NCBI GenBank assembly: GCA_045604945.1
Contig: JAZUPA010000099.1
Coordinates: 1 to 7,848 of the forward strand
Direction: 5' to 3'
Source of the DNA: JAISGQ01 sp045604945
Lineage (GTDB): Bacteria; Bacillota; Clostridia; Oscillospirales; Acutalibacteraceae
DNA length: 7,848 nt
The notes below the pieces were generated by a model that worked only from the letters and a program-made list of their open reading frames with translations, made no database searches and had not been told where the DNA came from. This document shows, piece after piece, positions 5,424-7,848 of the stretch (position 1 is the stretch's first letter; each line of letters starts with the position of its first letter). The translations under genes were made by a program, and so were the position numbers.

Positions 5424-6005
5424 ATGAGCTATATAAACGGCAGCACCATCAAGGAATTCAGAACAAAATGCAAACTTACCCAGAAAGAGCTTGCTGATAT
5501 GCTCTTTATCAGCGAAAAGACAGTTTCCAAATGGGAAACAGGCAGGGGGTATCCCGATATAGGCATACTGCCTGCTCTTGCTGAAAAATTCGGAGTTTCC
5601 ATATCCGAGCTTTTTACAGGGGAGGCTGTAAGAAACCTCAACCGCTCTGCGAATATGAAAAAGCAGCTTTTCTATGTCTGCCCCGTATGCGGAAATGTCA
5701 TTCAGGCTGTGGGCGAAGGCGTTTTCAGCTGCTGCGGCATCACTCTGCCTGTCTGCGAAATTGAGGATAAGGATTCAGACCATGCTATCAATGTTGAAAT
5801 AATCGACGGCGATTATGTTGTCACTCTCAACCACCCCATGTCAAAGGAACACTATATATCCTTTATCTGCTATGTTACAGGCAGCACCTCGGAGCTGTTC
5901 AAACAGTACCCCGAGCAGGATGCCATTGCGCGATTCCGAAAGAAGGGGCACGGTATATTTTACGCCTGCTGCAACCGACACGGTCTTTACAGAGTTATAG
6001 TATAA
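5424..6005 (+). CDS. XRE-type HTH fused to a desulfoferrodoxin (superoxide reductase-like) domain
   Basis: A 193-residue protein; AAGGGGG (5409-5415) sits 8 bases before the ATG. Residues 7-65 form an XRE/HTH_3 DNA-binding domain (FRTKCKLTQKELADMLFISE, KTVSKWETGRGYPD). A short linker leads to residues 82-193, which follow the two-iron desulfoferrodoxin plan. C86-x2-C89 and C103-C104 match the desulforedoxin Fe(Cys)4 centre. H120, H137 (NHPM), H143 (KEHYI), C183 and H186 (CNRHG) match the His4-Cys1 superoxide reductase centre. Several spacings agree with known enzymes (6 residues between the HPM and EHY histidines, 3 between the last Cys and His). The Glu-Lys pair usually just before the first His is Ser-Asp here (118-119), so efficient superoxide reduction is doubtful. 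I infer a cytoplasmic redox sensor that regulates transcription. It is probably transcribed alone and converges on the DUF3737 gene. Confidence 0.88.
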   Translation: MSYINGSTIKEFRTKCKLTQKELADMLFISEKTVSKWETGRGYPDIGILPALAEKFGVSISELFTGEAVRNLNRSANMKKQLFYVCPVCGNVIQAVGEGVFSCCGITLPVCEIEDKDSDHAINVEIIDGDYVVTLNHPMSKEHYISFICYVTGSTSELFKQYPEQDAIARFRKKGHGIFYACCNRHGLYRVIV

Positions 6006-6008
6006 AAG

Positions 6009-6040
6009 AAACGACCTCATATCGCAATGAGGTCGTTTTC
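6009..6040. terminator. bidirectional terminator between the HTH and DUF3737 genes
   Basis: A perfect 12-bp stem, AAACGACCTCAT (6009-6020) with ATGAGGTCGTTT (6027-6038), has a 6-base loop. On the plus strand it ends in GTTTTC; on the minus strand it is followed by CTTTTATA, so both directions have T-runs. The last codons and TGA stop (6017-6019 complement) of the minus-strand gene lie inside the hairpin, and the plus-strand stop is only 3 bases before it. Confidence 0.85.
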
Positions 6041-6874
6041 TGTTATCTCACAGGTTGACGGTTCGGGGAGAGTATCGTCTATAATAATCTCACCTATTCT
6101 GTCCGCCTTTATGTAACCGCTAATGGGGTTTTTTACGCTGATTATACTGCCTTTGACTGTTGCCTTTACCTCGCTGCGTTCAAAGGAAAGATCTGCACCC
6201 TCCATTTCACAGTCTTCAAGCACCAGTCCTTTTGCGTAGCACAGAGGCTGAGTTCCGATTATCTTGCATCTGACAAGGCGTAAATTCTCAGAATACCATG
6301 CAAGGTATTCGCCTTTAACGACGCTGTCATACACCGTAACGTTCTTGCTGTGCCAGAACGCATCCTTTGTATCGAGAACTGAATCGCGTATTATCATATT
6401 TTCAACATACTGGAAGGAGTATTTTCCTTTTAAATGCACTTTTTCTAGCTCAATATTACTTGTTTTAAGGAAAGGATATTCACCCTCGATGCTGCAATCC
6501 GTGAGTTTTATGCCGCTGCTCATCCAGCCGAATTCAGGCGATACAATCTTACACTTATCAAGCATAACCCCTTGACACTCGCGAACAGCTTTGATTCCGC
6601 CCAGAATGCTGTTTTTTATACATATGCTTTTATCATACCACAAGGCAGCACGACAGTTTTCAGTCATTTCACATCCTGTAATCTCAGCTCCCTCCACGTG
6701 CCACAGAGGATAACGAAGATTCATAAAACAATTTTTTAGAATAACATCCGAGCACTCTTTGAGAGCCGACTCACCATCAGCAGGACCGTCAAAGCGGCAA
6801 TTTATTATTTCCGCATCGCGAACCGCATACAGTGCTCTTTCTTCATCAAGAATCAAATTTTCGTATTTTGTCAT
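6017..6874 (-). CDS. DUF3737 family protein, right-handed beta-helix
   Basis: A 285-residue protein. The ATG at 6874 (MTKYENLILDEERALYAV) is preferred over an in-frame ATG at 6958 because AAAGGAA (6884-6890 complement) lies 9 bases upstream and the family motif ERALYA is close to the N-terminus; the longer version would run through the promoter. It matches my memory of DUF3737 (ESALKEC, YPLWHVEG, AFWHSKNVTVYDS, GEYLAWYSENL, PLCYAKGLVLEDC, SGYIKADRIGEI). The protein is built of about 20-residue repeats of the type N-(V/I)-x-(V/L)-x-(D/N)-(C/S), one per turn of a parallel beta-helix, with regularly placed Trp residues (LWHV, LWYD, GWMS, FWHS, AWYS). There is no signal peptide or membrane segment. 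The function is unknown; the fold is shared with polysaccharide-binding or -cleaving proteins, but I see no catalytic motif. It is a single-gene unit with its own promoter. Confidence 0.88.
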   Translation of the reverse strand: MTKYENLILDEERALYAVRDAEIINCRFDGPADGESALKECSDVILKNCFMNLRYPLWHVEGAEITGCEMTENCRAALWYDKSICIKNSILGGIKAVRECQGVMLDKCKIVSPEFGWMSSGIKLTDCSIEGEYPFLKTSNIELEKVHLKGKYSFQYVENMIIRDSVLDTKDAFWHSKNVTVYDSVVKGEYLAWYSENLRLVRCKIIGTQPLCYAKGLVLEDCEMEGADLSFERSEVKATVKGSIISVKNPISGYIKADRIGEIIIDDTLPEPSTCEITENDLIAI

Positions 6875-6908
6875 TATCCAACATTCCTTTAGTTTCTCTG
6901 CTACGTAA

Positions 6909-6936
6909 ATTTTATAGCAAATTTGATTTTTGTCAA
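6909..6936 (-). promoter_or_regulatory. promoter of the DUF3737 gene
   Basis: On the minus strand a perfect TTGACA (complement of 6931-6936) is followed after 16 bases by TAAAAT (complement of 6909-6914). The preceding bases also offer TGCTATAAA, an extended -10 with a shorter spacer. Transcription would start near 6902, about 28 bases before the ATG at 6874, which supports the shorter reading frame. Confidence 0.7.
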
Positions 6937-7018
6937 CTCTCGCATTATTCTTCTGCAAGTTTCGTTTTCTTTTACAAAAATCCCCACTGCAAACTTTACT
7001 TTTTATTGTTCTAAAGCG

Positions 7019-7047
7019 TTGATTTTTGCCGCCTTGCGATATAAAAT
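7019..7047 (+). promoter_or_regulatory. candidate promoter of the hydrogenase-type operon
   Basis: TTGATT (7019-7024) and TAAAAT (7042-7047) are 17 bases apart, within TATAAAAT. This gives a leader of about 60 bases before the ATG at 7116. The leader has an imperfect inverted repeat, GTTGATTT (7063-7070) with AAATCAGC (7077-7084), which could form a weak 8-bp hairpin or be a binding site. No known redox-regulator site is evident. Confidence 0.5.
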
Positions 7048-7115
7048 GAATAAATAGTCACAGTTGATTTTCAGACAAATCAGCAATAAACCAGATAATT
7101 TGGAGGAAATTCATT

Positions 7116-7616
7116 ATGTGTTGTCAGAACGGCGCACCAAAGAGCGATTTCACTTTAATTGAAAATGTACTCACAGAGTATGCGAATGTTCCCGGCAGTC
7201 TTATTGCCATTCTTCAAAAGGCTCAGGACATCTACGGTTATCTTCCTAAAGATGTTATGTATCACATTGCTGAGCGTATAGGCACTTCTCCTGCTGAGGT
7301 TGTCGGTGTTGCTACTTTCTATTCTCAATTCCGTCTTACTCCTTTCGGCAAATATCTTATCATGGCTTCTCAGGGTACCGCCTGCCATGTAAACGGCAGT
7401 AAGCGCGTTGGCGAGGCTGTCGCAAAGTATCTTGAAATTGAGAATGGCGAAACCACCGCAGATGGACTGTTCACCCTTGAAAACGTCGCCTGTCTCGGCT
7501 GCTGTTCCCTTGCTCCCGTTATTATGATAAACGGCGAGGCTTACGGCAATCTCACTCCCGAGAGTGCTATTGCCATTATCAAGGACATCCAGGCAAAGGA
7601 GGCACAGGGAAAATGA
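7116..7616 (+). CDS. NuoE/HydC-like [2Fe-2S] subunit of an NADH-linked hydrogenase or dehydrogenase
   Basis: A 166-residue cytoplasmic protein of the 24-kDa NADH dehydrogenase subunit family (NuoE/HydC/HndA), the thioredoxin-fold [2Fe-2S] subunit that works with NuoF/HydB. GGAGG (7102-7106) lies 9 bases before the ATG. Residues 14-70 form the helical N-terminal part (GSLIAILQKAQDIYGYLPKD, VVGVATFYSQF). Residues 80-160 are the thioredoxin-like domain. The usual ligands are Cys-x4-Cys and Cys-x3-Cys; here they read S85-QGTA-C90 and C126-LGC-C130, so the first ligand is Ser. An extra Cys (C129) and an N-terminal Cys-Cys (residues 2-3) are present. The next gene, NuoF/HydB-like, overlaps by ATGA, which indicates translational coupling. 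In Clostridia this pair usually precedes the [FeFe] hydrogenase subunit of the bifurcating HydABC complex, but that part is outside the window, so a formate dehydrogenase-linked module is also possible. Confidence 0.9.
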   Translation: MCCQNGAPKSDFTLIENVLTEYANVPGSLIAILQKAQDIYGYLPKDVMYHIAERIGTSPAEVVGVATFYSQFRLTPFGKYLIMASQGTACHVNGSKRVGEAVAKYLEIENGETTADGLFTLENVACLGCCSLAPVIMINGEAYGNLTPESAIAIIKDIQAKEAQGK

Positions 7617-7848
7617 GAATAGTTATCGGTGAAGGCTCCTGCGGTGTTGCTGCAGGTGCTGCAAAAGTCCACAGTGCCATCAAAGCGCTGATGCATAATA
7701 ATGAAAGCTTTACTCTCGGCAGCACAGGCTGTATCGGCATGTGCTTCTTAGAGCCTATTGTTGACCTTTATGACGATGATAAGAATCTTATAAAGAGACT
7801 TGTTAAAGTATCGCCTGATGATGCATCCGCAATAGTTGAGACCGCTCG
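7613..7848 (+). CDS. NuoF/HydB-like subunit, N-terminal part (cut by window end)
   Basis: The start codon overlaps the stop of the NuoE/HydC-like gene (ATGA, 7613-7616), and the 78 visible codons stay open to the window edge. The translation starts MRIVIGEGSCGVAAGAAKVH and continues with STGCIGMCFLEPIVDLY. This is the N-terminal thioredoxin-like [2Fe-2S] domain found in HydB-type NuoF proteins, with Cys at residues 10, 40 and 44. The expected NADH/FMN-binding and [4Fe-4S] domains would follow outside the window. It should accept electrons from or pass them to NAD(H) together with the upstream subunit. An internal AAGGAGG (7597-7603), within the end of the upstream gene, lies 9 bases before the ATG and serves as its ribosome binding site. 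Confidence 0.87.
   Translation, partial: MRIVIGEGSCGVAAGAAKVHSAIKALMHNNESFTLGSTGCIGMCFLEPIVDLYDDDKNLIKRLVKVSPDDASAIVETA

Noticed and set aside
6952..7003. Imperfect direct repeat beginning CTGCAAGTTT and CTGCAAACTT, 34 bases apart
   Set aside because: Only the first six bases agree well and the rest is T-rich, which is expected by chance in this AT-rich intergenic DNA.
7048..7115. Possible riboswitch or Rex operator in the leader of the hydrogenase-type operon
   Set aside because: The leader is too short for known riboswitch classes, and the inverted repeat GATTT/AAATC does not match the TTGTGA-type Rex site.

Overview
The window reads as chromosomal DNA of an anaerobic, gut-type Clostridia, most likely Oscillospiraceae/Ruminococcus-like. 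The reasons are consensus sigma-A promoters, strong AAAGGAG/GGAGG ribosome binding sites, compact hairpin terminators, AT-rich intergenic DNA between moderate-GC genes, and gene content that includes a MalR-like LacI regulator, a DUF3737 beta-helix protein, the start of a HydC/HydB-type hydrogenase operon and a desulfoferrodoxin-like domain. The genus is inference. I saw no tRNA, rRNA, CRISPR array, insertion sequence or phage gene, and no gene-free stretch longer than about 240 bases.

Layout. Bases 1-541 hold the last codons of an upstream gene and a small single-pass membrane protein with an acidic outer tail, arranged like a sigma/anti-sigma pair and closed by tandem hairpins. Bases 644-1963 hold a LacI-family regulator whose promoter carries three TTTGCGCAAA-like sites, followed by a 61-residue conserved-looking small protein whose Shine-Dalgarno sequence is buried in a perfect 11-bp hairpin. 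A metal-dependent amidohydrolase (minus, 2001-3149) and a 1,4-alpha-glucan branching enzyme (plus, 3332-5326) diverge from a 182-bp region with two good promoters. The branching enzyme is markedly eukaryote-like in sequence.

Bases 5424-6005 encode the most interesting protein: an N-terminal XRE helix-turn-helix fused to what looks like a complete two-iron desulfoferrodoxin (superoxide reductase) module. All four cysteines of the desulforedoxin centre and the His4-Cys1 ligands of the catalytic centre are present, but the catalytic Glu-Lys pair is not. This suggests a one-component redox or superoxide sensor. It converges on a DUF3737 gene (minus, 6017-6874) across a shared bidirectional terminator. 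From 7116 a translationally coupled operon starts with a NuoE/HydC-like [2Fe-2S] subunit, with Ser in place of one expected cluster Cys, and the N-terminus of a NuoF/HydB-like subunit cut by the window edge.

Functional reading: the window joins carbohydrate storage (branching enzyme, possibly with the LacI regulator) to anaerobic redox metabolism (hydrogenase-type NADH module, HTH-desulfoferrodoxin protein). The genes sit in separate short transcription units, so any wider regulatory link is inferred.
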